DNA of 64,000 nucleotides from Chryseobacterium formosum (GCF_026460885.1 NZ_JAOVZW010000008.1:310001-374000); one strand, 5' to 3'; positions 53,744 through 62,212 are shown, counted from the first letter of the stretch. Notes: generated from the letters alone by a model not told the origin. Numbers and translations: made by a program.

Positions 53744-54445
53744 TTAGTTTTTAAAGTTATTTTTTGAAATCAATAATCCGCAAATCATTAGTAATAATGC
53801 AGGAATCATCAAGGTCCATTTTCCAAAATAATCGAGTAGGAAAGGGGCGATAAACGCACCTGATAAAAAGCCAATCCACAAAAGCAAAAGATGAATAGTG
53901 TTGGATTTATACTCTTGTTTTTCTACTTTATCATCTGCCATCGTCAGCATTGCGGTATTCATTGCCAGGCTGTTCAGAGTTCCAGTCACGAAATCTGTAT
54001 TTACCTTTTGGTTTCCTACTGAAGTCACAATCGTGTTCGACATTCCCATTGAAAATCCGACAATTGCAATGGAAAACAAATTATTAATATCATAAAAATA
54101 AGCAATTATCGAATAGAAAATAAGAATTACGGAAACTATATAAAATGTTAATATTTGGTTCTTAATTCTCTTCCACAATGACAGGCAGGTTCCAACGTAA
54201 ATTCCTAGTAAAAAACAACTTATGACTGTAATTGATGTGATAATAATTCCAGATTTACCCGTTGAAATGGCGGCTCCCAGTGAAGTTGTATTTCCACTCA
54301 TAAAAGACACGTATGTTTTCCATTGTATCAATCCTGTTGCATCAATATATCCTGCAATCAAAGCTAAAAATATCGCCAATCTCTCTTGCATCTTAATCGA
54401 ATCAGATGAAGCGGAAGGGTTTGTTTTGATGGCAGAATTATCCAT
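53744..54445 (-). CDS. DUF1275 (YoaK) family membrane protein
   Basis: 233 residues with six predicted membrane spans: LAIFLALIAGYIDATGLIQW, the GNTTSLG motif, SITVISCFLLGIYVGTCL, ILTFYIVSVILIFYSII, GFSMGMSNTIVTSVG, and final helices IHLLLLWIGFLSGAFIAPF and LMIPALLLMICGLLI. The pattern GYIDA...MSGNTT is diagnostic of DUF1275. Transport substrate unknown. Operonic with cupin and peroxiredoxin genes. Confidence 0.9.
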   Translation of the reverse strand: MDNSAIKTNPSASSDSIKMQERLAIFLALIAGYIDATGLIQWKTYVSFMSGNTTSLGAAISTGKSGIIITSITVISCFLLGIYVGTCLSLWKRIKNQILTFYIVSVILIFYSIIAYFYDINNLFSIAIVGFSMGMSNTIVTSVGNQKVNTDFVTGTLNSLAMNTAMLTMADDKVEKQEYKSNTIHLLLLWIGFLSGAFIAPFLLDYFGKWTLMIPALLLMICGLLISKNNFKN

Positions 54446-54470
54446 TATTTAGAGAGATTTAATTCTAATC

Positions 54471-55517
54471 TTATTTCTTAGGCTGAATGAAAACTTTCTC
54501 AGTCGGGAATTTTTCTATTTCACCTTCCTTCAAACCAAAGTTCGTTACAACAACATCTTTCGGATTTCCAGCCAGCCATTCGCTCAAATCAATCGATTCA
54601 TATTTTCCGCTGTTGAAGCCAATCAGAATTCTGCAAACGGTATCGCCTGTATTTTTGATGTAATGTCCGGCTCCCATCGGAACGTAACCCACATCTCCGG
54701 CACTGAACTGTTCTGTAACACAAGTAGATTCTGCTAAGAAAACCGACATTTCCGCCTGTCCTGAAATAAAATATTGCCATTCGTCCGCATTCGGATGCCA
54801 GTGCATTTCTCTCAAAGCGCCCGGCTGTAATTCTAAAATAGAACCGGACATTGTACTGCTGATAGGAAATTCTTTACTCGTAACCAATCTCTGCAAACCT
54901 CCGCCCGGAACAATTCTCGGCTGTTGTGAATGCAAAGGATAACGGTGAAAACTGGTTAATTCAATATCAGATTCATTTGGGCGAGCTTCTGCAACGAAAG
55001 ACATCTCATCCGGAACAATTCCCGCTGCGAAGTAGGCTTCTTTTTGAGGTAAAGCCGCAATTTCTTCTAAAGTTAAACCTAAATTCTGCGCAACAATTTC
55101 AGGCGGTACAGACGAAACAAAATCAGTCACACTGAACGTATGGTCTTCAGAAAAATTACCGTTATCAAAAATCAAAATGAAATGACATTCTTCCGTTCCC
55201 GTCGCCTGAATCGAGTGGCCATAACCTTTTGGAAAATACCAAACGTCACCCGGTTCAAAATTGTCTGTATAACTGTGTCCGTCGGGATGGATAATTGTGG
55301 TACGAACTGTTCCCGAAATCACGTAAGCCCATTCAGCAGCATTGGCGTGCCAGTGCAATTCTCTCATACTTCCGGGTTGCAATCTCATAGAAACGCCTGC
55401 AATGCCGATAGAAGCAGGGAAATCTTTTACAGAGGCGCCTCTTGTAGTTCCGCCGTCGTTGGTTCTTGGTTCTTTTTTTTCTAATTCGTATTTGAAACTC
55501 AAAGATTCTGTTTTCAT
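54471..55517 (-). CDS. Bicupin, oxalate decarboxylase family
   Basis: 348 residues with two cupin metal sites: LHWHANAAEW...GH in the first half (about residue 54) and MHWHPNADEW...GH in the second (about 236). Each gives the HxHx(n)E...H set for manganese. The layout and SMRELHWH / ALREMHWH fit OxdC/OxdD-type oxalate decarboxylase, which splits oxalate to formate and CO2. No signal peptide. It heads a four-gene operon (25 bases to DUF1275). Function likely but the lid residues were not verified. Confidence 0.85.
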   Translation of the reverse strand: MKTESLSFKYELEKKEPRTNDGGTTRGASVKDFPASIGIAGVSMRLQPGSMRELHWHANAAEWAYVISGTVRTTIIHPDGHSYTDNFEPGDVWYFPKGYGHSIQATGTEECHFILIFDNGNFSEDHTFSVTDFVSSVPPEIVAQNLGLTLEEIAALPQKEAYFAAGIVPDEMSFVAEARPNESDIELTSFHRYPLHSQQPRIVPGGGLQRLVTSKEFPISSTMSGSILELQPGALREMHWHPNADEWQYFISGQAEMSVFLAESTCVTEQFSAGDVGYVPMGAGHYIKNTGDTVCRILIGFNSGKYESIDLSEWLAGNPKDVVVTNFGLKEGEIEKFPTEKVFIQPKK

Positions 55518-55682
55518 AATATTATTTTTTAGTGATTATTAATAAGTGTTTGTCTTTATTTCTATTGTAAAATTACTCCTGAATCAGCGGTTTTTCAGAC
55601 CTTATTCGGTGAATAGGCAAAATGAGTCGTTGAGTTTTATGATGGAGTAGATGATGAATATTTTTAAACCAAAATGAAAATT

Positions 55683-55720
55683 TTTTAGAGTTACTTCAAT
55701 CTTTTAGAGTTACTTCAATC
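55683..55720. repeat. Perfect 19-bp tandem duplication
   Basis: TTTTAGAGTTACTTCAATC occurs at 55683-55701 and immediately again at 55702-55720. Confidence 0.9.
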
Positions 55721-55739
55721 TTATTGAATAGTTATTTTT

Positions 55740-55841
55740 GTCATTCTGAATGGAATTTTGCGAAGCATTATGAAATGAAGAATCTTTTAAAATCCAGATA
55801 TTTGAGATTTTTCGACTCCACTTCGTTTCGCTCAAAATGAC
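55740..55841. repeat. REP-like palindromic intergenic element
   Basis: GTCATTCTGA (55740-55749) and TCAAAATGAC (55832-55841) are the outer arms (one mismatch). Inside, GCGAAGCATTATGAAATGAA and TTCGACTCCACTTCGTTTCG are the familiar GAAGCAT/CTTCG blocks of Bacteroidota intergenic repeats. Confidence 0.65.
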
Positions 55842-55972
55842 AGCCTTAGAAAATTTAAAATTTAACAAGATTCTTGGTTTTAAACAAACTACGGAAAATA
55901 AAACACCAATTCTAAACACAAAAATCACTGGACAGCTCCAATGATTTTAATAAAATATAATGTGTTGATTTT

Positions 55973-56530
55973 TTAAAAAGGCTGATTGTATTTGCCTGTC
56001 AATGCTTTGTTTTCGATGCTTTTCGCAAAGTTGGGTGTTTCTTCGTGATTGTGAGCGTCGGAAGCGGCTTGTCTTGAAGCGGCAGCATCAGCAAGATTAA
56101 CATTGTGTTCTTTTAGATATTCGAACATTTCAGGCGTTGCAGTTGCGTGAATTTCGTTGGTGTACAAAGTCGTGTTGCCATCGATTTTAGTAGCTTTCAG
56201 TTCCCATAAAACCTGAACTTTTGTTCTTCCGCCTTTGGTAATAGAGTCTGAGATAGATAACATTCTGCAGTAATCAGGACGGTGCTCTACCGCTACATAA
56301 TGCTGAACCATCAAAGCATCTCCGATTGTTTCGACGTTTAAAGAAACCGGTTCGCCATCATAAGTGGTAGAAATAGCTGCTCCGATATGCTGCGTAGAAC
56401 ATCTCTGATATTCAGCGTCGGGAAGATTGAGTAACCAATCTGCGATGTTTACTTTTTCGATTGGGGCATTGATAATCGCTGTAACTATAGAGTGAGATAA
56501 TGCGTTTTCTGGTGTTTGAATAATTTCCAT
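55973..56530 (-). CDS. Conserved-looking protein, possibly SRPBCC-like, function unknown
   Basis: 185 residues, cytoplasmic. Central alternating strands (STTYDGEPVSLNVETIG, MVQHYVAVEHRPDYCRMLS, KVQVLWELKATKIDGNTTLY) could form a helix-grip beta-sheet, and IINAPIEKVNIADWL near the start resembles the first helix of SRPBCC proteins. The tail (AAASRQAASDAHNHEETPNF) is helical and polar. I do not recognise a defined family. It is flanked by the 41-bp array upstream and a palindrome downstream. Confidence 0.6.
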   Translation of the reverse strand: MEIIQTPENALSHSIVTAIINAPIEKVNIADWLLNLPDAEYQRCSTQHIGAAISTTYDGEPVSLNVETIGDALMVQHYVAVEHRPDYCRMLSISDSITKGGRTKVQVLWELKATKIDGNTTLYTNEIHATATPEMFEYLKEHNVNLADAAASRQAASDAHNHEETPNFAKSIENKALTGKYNQPF

Positions 56531-56689
56531 AATGTTTAAAGTTTAATTGTTTGTATTTGTTAATTTGATGGTGTAAAGCTACATTCAACAAATTTCAAAA
56601 TCAATTAGGTTTCGATGAGCAGGCAGAAACTGTCGTTAAATGAGAAAAATAAGATTGTAATATTCCGGAGATAAAAGTTGTTTTATTTC

Positions 56690-56894
56690 AAACGAGTTGC
56701 GGGAAAGAAACTGCAATGTTTTTTTGTCTCAAACAAATTGTGGGAAACAAACTGCAAAGTATATTTGTTTGAAACAGATTGTTTGGAGAAAATGCAAATT
56801 GTGTTTTAGTTTAAACAGGTTGTTCAGAGGAAATACAAGTTGAGTTTGAGCTTAAACAAGTTGTTTTTTAAGAAAAGCTCTCAAACAAAAAATC
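56690..56894. repeat. Five-unit degenerate tandem array with exact 41-bp period
   Basis: AAAC followed by RRRTTG-like sequence starts units at 56690, 56731, 56772, 56813 and 56854, every interval exactly 41. The units share AAACARRTTG, then GGA/GAAA, then a T-rich tract, with many substitutions and no indels. The array ends at the hairpin whose loop also reads TCTCAAACAAAATTG. Confidence 0.85.
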
Positions 56895-56925
56895 CGTCTC
56901 AAACAAAATTGAGACGGATTTTATT
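56885..56925 (-). terminator. Terminator of the ABM gene
   Basis: AATCCGTCTCAA and TTGAGACGGATT form a perfect 12-bp stem with a 6-base loop; the minus-strand product ends TTTTTTGTTT. Confidence 0.9.
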
Positions 56926-56941
56926 TTATAATTAATTTTAA

Positions 56942-57490
56942 TTATTTATAAAGCCATTTCCTAATCAGCTTCGTATAATTCGGCATCACTACAAAAATCA
57001 CTAAAAACACCAGACATCCTGTACTGATGAAAGTATCAAAATAACGATTGGCAGGAATATTCATTAATCTTAAAGAGGGCAATAACAGCAATTGCATCAA
57101 TAATGATAAAGGAAAAATAGCAGACCAAGTTGCTAAATATTGTTTCCAATGAACAGGAACTTTGTTTTCTTTTTCGCCATAAAAAAGAAAATCCAGACCA
57201 GATTTGATTTCGTAATTGTCTTCTTTTGTGAATAAGGGATGCGCTTTGTCAATCAGTTTTCTTCTTGTATCCGATTCCATCCAGTTTCTGAGATTTTCAA
57301 TGGTGTCAAATCGGATAATGACGGTGTAAACAAAAGTAAGATTTGGAATCGGACGCACAATCTGCCAATCGAAAAAACCTTTTGCATTCTTAGCTACGGG
57401 TAGAATTTCATCCAACCAATTTTCATATTCGGTTTGTTTACCGTCGAGAACGTGGTGCGTGATGACTACGGATGCGCCTTGAGTTTCCAT
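56942..57490 (-). CDS. Antibiotic biosynthesis monooxygenase (ABM) domain protein with two membrane helices
   Basis: 182 residues. Residues 5-98 form an ABM ferredoxin-like fold: SVVITHHVLDGKQTEYENWL, AKGFFDWQIVRP, FVYTVIIRFDTIENLRNWME. The C-terminal third has two hydrophobic helices (YLATWSAIFPLSLLMQLLLL, FISTGCLVFLVIFVVM) and a basic end (RKWLYK). ABM plus two-helix proteins form a known but uncharacterised group. Probably anchored with the ABM domain in the cytoplasm. Own terminator downstream. Confidence 0.85.
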   Translation of the reverse strand: METQGASVVITHHVLDGKQTEYENWLDEILPVAKNAKGFFDWQIVRPIPNLTFVYTVIIRFDTIENLRNWMESDTRRKLIDKAHPLFTKEDNYEIKSGLDFLFYGEKENKVPVHWKQYLATWSAIFPLSLLMQLLLLPSLRLMNIPANRYFDTFISTGCLVFLVIFVVMPNYTKLIRKWLYK

Positions 57491-57520
57491 AATAATTTTG
57501 GTCTTTAAAAATCAATAGGA

Positions 57521-57636
57521 ATGGGCTTTAGCCCGTTCGTTCCTGAAAAATAATAGGTTAGGCTTTAGCCAAAACTTAATCTAAATTTTGGCTAAAGCCG
57601 AGTTTATTAATATTTTAATCATCGGGCTAAAACCCG
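57521..57636. repeat. GGCTTTAGCC palindromic repeat cluster
   Basis: Four related palindromes: GGGCTTTAGCCC (57523-57534), GGCTTTAGCC (57561-57570), GGCTAAAGCC (57590-57599) and CGGGCTAAAACCCG (57623-57636). The middle two are mutual complements and can form a 40-base hairpin. Position between the hybrid kinase stop and the ABM start. Confidence 0.7.
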
Positions 57637-57653
57637 ACGCAATTGATGAGCTT

Positions 57654-59861
57654 TTAAATTGATTGCATAAATAATTTAGTTTCAAAAAAAGATTTCAACA
57701 AAACATCTTTCACTTCTTCCAGAGCTAGTTTCGATTCTGGATTTTCTTCTTGGGTTAATTCCAAAACGTTTAGTTTTTCCTCCAATAAAGGAAGTAATCC
57801 CATTATCGCGACACTCGATTTTAAATCGTGCGCTCTCAATTTTAGCAATTTGAAATCTTTGTTGTCGTAAGCCAGTTTCAGTTCCTGCAAATGAGTTGGG
57901 ACTTTATCTAAAAACTGTTGCGTCACGGTTCTCTCAAAATCCTTGTCGCCATTGCTGATAGACTTCAAATAAGTAAGGTCGATGAACTCATAATTAGAAG
58001 TGATTTCTTCAGCTTTTGTTTCCGTTTTTTCGTTTTCTTTCAATCCAAAATTGGAGATTAATTTGAATAATTCGTCTTCCTTTATTGGTTTGGAAATGTA
58101 TTCGTTCATTCCACGGCTCATACATCTTTCGCGTTCACCGGCCAAAGCGTGTGCGGTCATTGCGATGATGGGCGTGCTCAGTTTCAATTGTTCACGGATG
58201 GTTTGCGTAGCTACATAACCGTCCATTTGTGGCATTTGGATATCCATTAAAACCAAATCACAATCATTATTTTTGAGAAATTCTACCGCTTCCAGACCGT
58301 TGTTGGCAGTTTCAAAATCGATGTTCCATTGTGAAAGAAGATGTTTCATTAGACTTTGATTGATGGCATTGTCATCCACGATTAACACTTTCAAAGGCGC
58401 ATTTGTTTTATCTTTAAAATAATCAGTATCAACTTTTGGAACTACATTGAGCTGTTCTTTTGCAATTGTGTATGGAATATAAAAATGGAAAGTCGTGCCT
58501 TTTCTCTGTTCGCTGATGACTTCGATATCGCCGTTCTGCAACTGAATCAGACTTTTCACAATCGATAAACCAAGTCCGGTTCCGCCGTAATTTCGGGTTG
58601 TAGAATCTTCTCCCTGATTGAATCTTTCGAAGACTTCAATGAGTTTTTCTTTATCGATTCCGATTCCGGTGTCAGAAACTTTAAAACCGACAATGACTTC
58701 GTTTTCTGTCTGCTGTTTATTGTAAATTTCTATATTAATATTTCCTTGATGCGTAAATTTTATCGCATTTCCGATGAGGTTGACCAAAATTTGAGTCAGT
58801 CTTGTTGCGTCGCCATTCAAAGTATCAGGAATGGACGAATCTATTTTGCTTGAAATCGTCAATCCTTTTTCCTTGGCTCTTTCTACGAAAAATGTTTCGA
58901 CAGAATTCACCAATCCATTGATGCTGAATATTCCTTTGGTAATGCGCATCATTCCGGCTTCGATTTTTGATAAATCTAAAATATCATTGATAATCGCCAT
59001 CAGATTTTCCCCAGAACGTTGAATTGACGAGACAAATTCTTTCGAAGTTTCATCCAAAGGTCTTTTCTGCAAAAGGTTGGTAAAGCCTAAAATTCCGCTC
59101 AGGGGCGTACGGATTTCGTGGCTCATATTGGCGAGGAAATTTTCTTTTGTTTGTGCAGCGACCGAAGCTTTTTTCTCCGCAACATCCAATTCCTGAATCA
59201 ATAACCGCTGACGTTTGAACTGACGAAGAATGTGATAACCGACAATGGAACCGCTTAAAATCAAAAGAATCAATAGGGAAATATCATACAATCTCGCTTT
59301 TTGTCCCATCGCTTCAGTTTCTTTACTGAGGTCAACCATATGAAGTTTCCGGCTTTCGTAGATTTTTGAAGTGATGGAAGTGATTTCGTTCGAAATTTTT
59401 CGAGCTCTTGGATTGGCAATAGAAGTATTGTCGTCCATATTTCCGAGAGTGTGATAACGAAGCAGTAATTTATCCTTCGTCGTTTTCTTTTCCATCGCGA
59501 GAACGCTCAGTCTGTGAATCCACTTTTCTTCAACATCATCAGAATTGTCTTTGGAAAGTGAGTCGAGAAAGTTTTCTATCTGATTTATTTTTTGGTCGAT
59601 TCCTTCGAGATGAGTGGTGTCGTTGGTCGCTATGGAAGCTCTGATTCTGCTTTCAACGCCAAGAATATCACGGTCGATTTCACGCAAATGGTTGCTGGAA
59701 CGCAACTCGTTGAGAAGTCGGTTGTTATTTTGAATAAGCTCTTTGGTATTTTTAGCCGAATTGATTTGAACCGCAATCAATAGGATAGAGCCCGCAATAA
59801 ATGTGACGATGATGAAATAACTGAACCTTCTGTTTCCCATTACTGAGGATATTTTTTTCAT
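57654..59861 (-). CDS. Hybrid sensor histidine kinase with receiver and Hpt domains
   Basis: 735 residues. TM1 about 13-32, a helical CHASE3-like sensor about 35-190, TM2 about 193-212, HisKA with H248 in NMSHEIRTP, HATPase with NLIGNAIKFTH, DTGIGIDKEK and GGTGLGLSIVKSL, a receiver with phospho-acceptor D540 in VLMDIQMPQMDG, and an Hpt domain with H678 in LRAHDLKSS. This is a complete phosphorelay in one chain. The LytTR response regulator 0.26 kb upstream is the obvious output. The signal is unknown. GC and codon use are somewhat richer than in the first 50 kb. Confidence 0.95.
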   Translation of the reverse strand: MKKISSVMGNRRFSYFIIVTFIAGSILLIAVQINSAKNTKELIQNNNRLLNELRSSNHLREIDRDILGVESRIRASIATNDTTHLEGIDQKINQIENFLDSLSKDNSDDVEEKWIHRLSVLAMEKKTTKDKLLLRYHTLGNMDDNTSIANPRARKISNEITSITSKIYESRKLHMVDLSKETEAMGQKARLYDISLLILLILSGSIVGYHILRQFKRQRLLIQELDVAEKKASVAAQTKENFLANMSHEIRTPLSGILGFTNLLQKRPLDETSKEFVSSIQRSGENLMAIINDILDLSKIEAGMMRITKGIFSINGLVNSVETFFVERAKEKGLTISSKIDSSIPDTLNGDATRLTQILVNLIGNAIKFTHQGNINIEIYNKQQTENEVIVGFKVSDTGIGIDKEKLIEVFERFNQGEDSTTRNYGGTGLGLSIVKSLIQLQNGDIEVISEQRKGTTFHFYIPYTIAKEQLNVVPKVDTDYFKDKTNAPLKVLIVDDNAINQSLMKHLLSQWNIDFETANNGLEAVEFLKNNDCDLVLMDIQMPQMDGYVATQTIREQLKLSTPIIAMTAHALAGERERCMSRGMNEYISKPIKEDELFKLISNFGLKENEKTETKAEEITSNYEFIDLTYLKSISNGDKDFERTVTQQFLDKVPTHLQELKLAYDNKDFKLLKLRAHDLKSSVAIMGLLPLLEEKLNVLELTQEENPESKLALEEVKDVLLKSFFETKLFMQSI

Positions 59862-60121
59862 AAGCGTTTATACTTATTTTGAATTGTTGAAAACCACCCC
59901 GTCAAAAATTCTTTCGAATTTTCGTCACCCCTCCAAGGGAGGGGAATTTTTGCGCTCTGATTAGAACGTCGAATTGTCGCAGCCCGACTTGAGCGGAAAT
60001 CCTTTTTTGCTTGTTCTTTAGTTCTATTTAGACTGAAATTGTCTGCAAAAAAGATTGGGAGCGGAAGGCGGATTAAGCTGCCCAAACCTAACAAAGTGGT
60101 TCGACGTAGTCAAATAAAAAT
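59862..60121. other. Gap between kinase and LytTR genes holding a dispersed repeat
   Basis: 260 bases separate the two signalling genes and are largely repeat (59977-60090) plus a CCCCTCCAAGGGAGGGG hairpin (about 59924-59944). A 78-codon minus-strand frame (59858-60094) crosses both and is rejected. Confidence 0.6.
59977..60090 (+). repeat. Dispersed intergenic repeat, copy B
   Basis: GCAGCCCGACTTGAGCGGAA, TTTTTTGC, AAAAAAGATT, GGGAGCGGAAGGCGG and AGCTGCCCAAA occur in the same order as in the minus-strand copy at 52551-52640, with a different and longer centre. Confidence 0.75.
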
Positions 60122-60817
60122 TTAAAAGACATTCATTCTTGTGTTGAGCGCTTTTCGGTACGCATCAGCAACGGGAATGAATTTTCCGTTTATCATAATT
60201 CCGCCGTCCTGAAGCGTGTCTATTTTGTTGACCGCAATGATGAAAGACCTATGAACACGGATAAAATCATCTTTTGGCAAACGTTCTTCTGCGGTTTTCA
60301 TCTTGCCGTGGATGGCGAACATTTTTTCTCTTGTGTAGAATTTTACATAATCGCCCATTGCTTCCGCATAAAAAATATCATCGAGCTTCAAACGCCTTGT
60401 GATATTAGAATCTCTCACGAAAAGGAACTCATCTTTGGTGACTTCCACATCTTCTTTTCTGCTTTCCAAAATCGATTGTGCTTTGCTCACGGCTTGTAAA
60501 AATCTTGCTGGCATCACAGGTTTCAGGATGTAATCTGCGATATTCAGTTCGAAAGCTTCGAGTGCGTAATCTTTATTGGATGAGGTGAAAATAATGATAA
60601 TGTCTTTCCCAGAAAGGTTTTTAGTGAGCTCGATTCCTGTCATTTCCGGCATTTCGATGTCCAAAAATATCAAATCTATCTGATTGTTCTGCAAATGATT
60701 GTAAGCTTCAATCGCGTTTGAATATTCATTGACAATCGTCAGATTCGGGACTTGTTTTGCTAAGTGTGCGAGTGTGGTTCTTGCGATATCGTTGTCATCA
60801 ACAATCAAGGCTTTCAT
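60122..60817 (-). CDS. LytTR family response regulator
   Basis: 231 residues. Receiver domain 1-120 with acidic pair D7/D8, phospho-acceptor D53 in LIFLDIEMPEMTG, and Thr/Lys positions IFTSSNKDY and ILKPVMPARF. LytTR DNA-binding domain about 140-231 (FLFVRDSNITRRLKLDDIFYAEAMGDYVKFYT, RVHRSFIIAVNKID). It should bind DNA once phosphorylated by the neighbouring hybrid kinase. TATATTTG on the minus strand (60842-60849) is a good -7 box 25 bases before the start, so it does not need dps read-through. Confidence 0.94.
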   Translation of the reverse strand: MKALIVDDNDIARTTLAHLAKQVPNLTIVNEYSNAIEAYNHLQNNQIDLIFLDIEMPEMTGIELTKNLSGKDIIIIFTSSNKDYALEAFELNIADYILKPVMPARFLQAVSKAQSILESRKEDVEVTKDEFLFVRDSNITRRLKLDDIFYAEAMGDYVKFYTREKMFAIHGKMKTAEERLPKDDFIRVHRSFIIAVNKIDTLQDGGIMINGKFIPVADAYRKALNTRMNVF

Positions 60818-60841
60818 AGGGATAGTTTATTATGGTTGACA

Positions 60842-60849
60842 CAAATATA
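60842..60849 (-). promoter_or_regulatory. -7 promoter box TATATTTG of the LytTR gene
   Basis: Exact match to TAnnTTTG on the minus strand, just downstream of the dps stop. No TTG at the ideal distance was confirmed. Confidence 0.5.
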
Positions 60850-60871
60850 ATTATTCCTTTTCTTATTTTCT

Positions 60872-61348
60872 TTAATTTCTGAAGTAAGAACGAATCATCC
60901 AAGCCATTTCTTCGTGCGTTTCTATCAGGCTTGTGATGAAATCGCTGGAACCGTAATCTTTGTATTTGTCGGCGAAAGACGTCACATTTCCTCTTAGAAA
61001 ATCGATAATGCTTTCGTGGTCTTTTAATAAATCCTTCATAAAGCCCAATCCGTCGTTGGTTCTCTCGCTGTATTCTGTAAGATGCGTCAATTCAAGATAG
61101 ATTTTCATTGTGGCAGGTGCGTAATGCCCGATTTTTCGAAGACGTTCTGCAACGCTGTCGATTAATTCATCTAATTGTTTGTACTGTTCTTCGAAGAAGA
61201 TGTGGTTGGCGTGGAAATTGTCGCCAGTCACGTTCCAGTGGGCGTTTCTGGTTTTGATGTAAAGTACAGTTTCGTCAGCCAATAATTTTGCCAATTGTTC
61301 TGCAACTGCTTCTGTGTTTTGCTCTGTAAGTCCGATGTTTGTTTTCAT
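60872..61348 (-). CDS. dps: Dps family DNA-binding ferritin-like protein
   Basis: 158 residues. Ferroxidase-site motifs TRNAHWNVTGDNFHANHIFFEEQ (His and Asp/Glu ligands) and LIDSVAERLRKIGHYAP are the Dps hallmark; helix five ends EEMAWMIRSYFRN. It stores iron using H2O2 and protects DNA in oxidative stress and starvation. N-terminus short and not strongly basic. It stands upstream of, but apparently separate from, the LytTR/kinase pair. Confidence 0.95.
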   Translation of the reverse strand: MKTNIGLTEQNTEAVAEQLAKLLADETVLYIKTRNAHWNVTGDNFHANHIFFEEQYKQLDELIDSVAERLRKIGHYAPATMKIYLELTHLTEYSERTNDGLGFMKDLLKDHESIIDFLRGNVTSFADKYKDYGSSDFITSLIETHEEMAWMIRSYFRN

Positions 61349-61606
61349 AATATTGAGATTTTAAGTTTCAGAGCGTTGTTGCTCTAATTCTTGTGTAAAG
61401 GTCTGTAAGAATCTTATGGAAATGATGGGTTTTTCGGTGAATGGGCAAAATGAGTCGGTGGAATTGGTATAGAGTAAGTTTCAATAAATTATTTAAAAGT
61501 AAAAAAGGATTTACTGCCTTTGGAATTTAGGCAGTTATTCCATTAATTCTCATCATTTCGGATATAAATTTGAATTGTAAATTTGTAATCAGCAAAATAA
61601 TTTAAT

Positions 61607-62212
61607 TTGAAACTTCCATTATCATATTATCTCAATCAGAATGTTCTTTTTCTGGCTAAAGATCTCTTGGGAAAAGTTCTTTTTACAAATATAAATGATG
61701 AAATAACCGCAGGAATCATCGTAGAAACCGAAGCATATTTTGGTGAGCAAGATAAAGCATCTCATGCGTATGGAGGTCGGCGCACCAAAAGAACCGAAAC
61801 TCTTTACGGCAAAGGCGGTATTTCTTATGTGTATTTATGTTACGGAATTCATCATCTGTTCAATATTGTTACTTCTTTTGAAGGCGAACCTCACGGAATA
61901 TTGATAAGAACTGTTGAACCATTAATAGGCAAAGAGATCATTGAATCAAGAAGGAAAATGCCTATTACGAAAACTACAATTTCATCAGGACCTGGTTCTG
62001 TATCAAAAGCTTTGGGAATTGATGGATCTTTCAATAAAAAAGACTTAACCGGAGAAGAAATCTGGCTTGAAGATCATCATATCCGATACAATTCTGATGA
62101 GATTGCTGAAGTACCACGAGTAGGAGTTGCTTACGCTCAAGAAGATGCATTTTTACCGTGGCGATTTTTTGTAAAAGGCAATAAATATGTAAGTAAGCCG
62201 AATAATTTTTAA
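61607..62212 (+). CDS. DNA-3-methyladenine glycosylase, AAG/MPG family
   Basis: 201 residues from a TTG start; no internal ATG keeps the conserved N-terminus. Family marks: LAKDLLGKVLF, GIIVETEAYFGEQDKASHAYGG with the catalytic glutamate region, RTETLYGKGGISYVYLCYGIHHLFNIV, GILIRTVEP and SGPGSVSKALGID. It removes alkylated and deaminated purines at the start of base excision repair. Next to a mug-like glycosylase on the opposite strand, so the two form a small convergent DNA-repair pair. Confidence 0.93.
   Translation: MKLPLSYYLNQNVLFLAKDLLGKVLFTNINDEITAGIIVETEAYFGEQDKASHAYGGRRTKRTETLYGKGGISYVYLCYGIHHLFNIVTSFEGEPHGILIRTVEPLIGKEIIESRRKMPITKTTISSGPGSVSKALGIDGSFNKKDLTGEEIWLEDHHIRYNSDEIAEVPRVGVAYAQEDAFLPWRFFVKGNKYVSKPNNF

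Larger units (their letters stand above)
55518..55972. other. Intergenic region with tandem duplication and palindromic repeat
   Basis: 455 bases. It holds an exact 19-bp tandem duplication (55683-55720) and a REP-like palindrome (55740-55841). A 72-codon minus-strand frame through the palindrome is rejected. Confidence 0.6.
56531..56941. other. Intergenic region carrying the 41-bp array
   Basis: 411 bases: promoter region of the 55973 gene (56531-56680), the 41-bp-period array (56690-56894) and the terminator of the ABM gene (56885-56925). Confidence 0.6.

Noticed and set aside
55710..55928. 72-codon minus-strand ORF
   Set aside because: It reads through the REP-like palindrome at 55740-55841.
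59858..60094. 78-codon minus-strand ORF between kinase and LytTR genes
   Set aside because: It runs through the dispersed repeat (59977-60090) and a hairpin and overlaps the kinase start; its composition reflects repeat sequence, not a protein.
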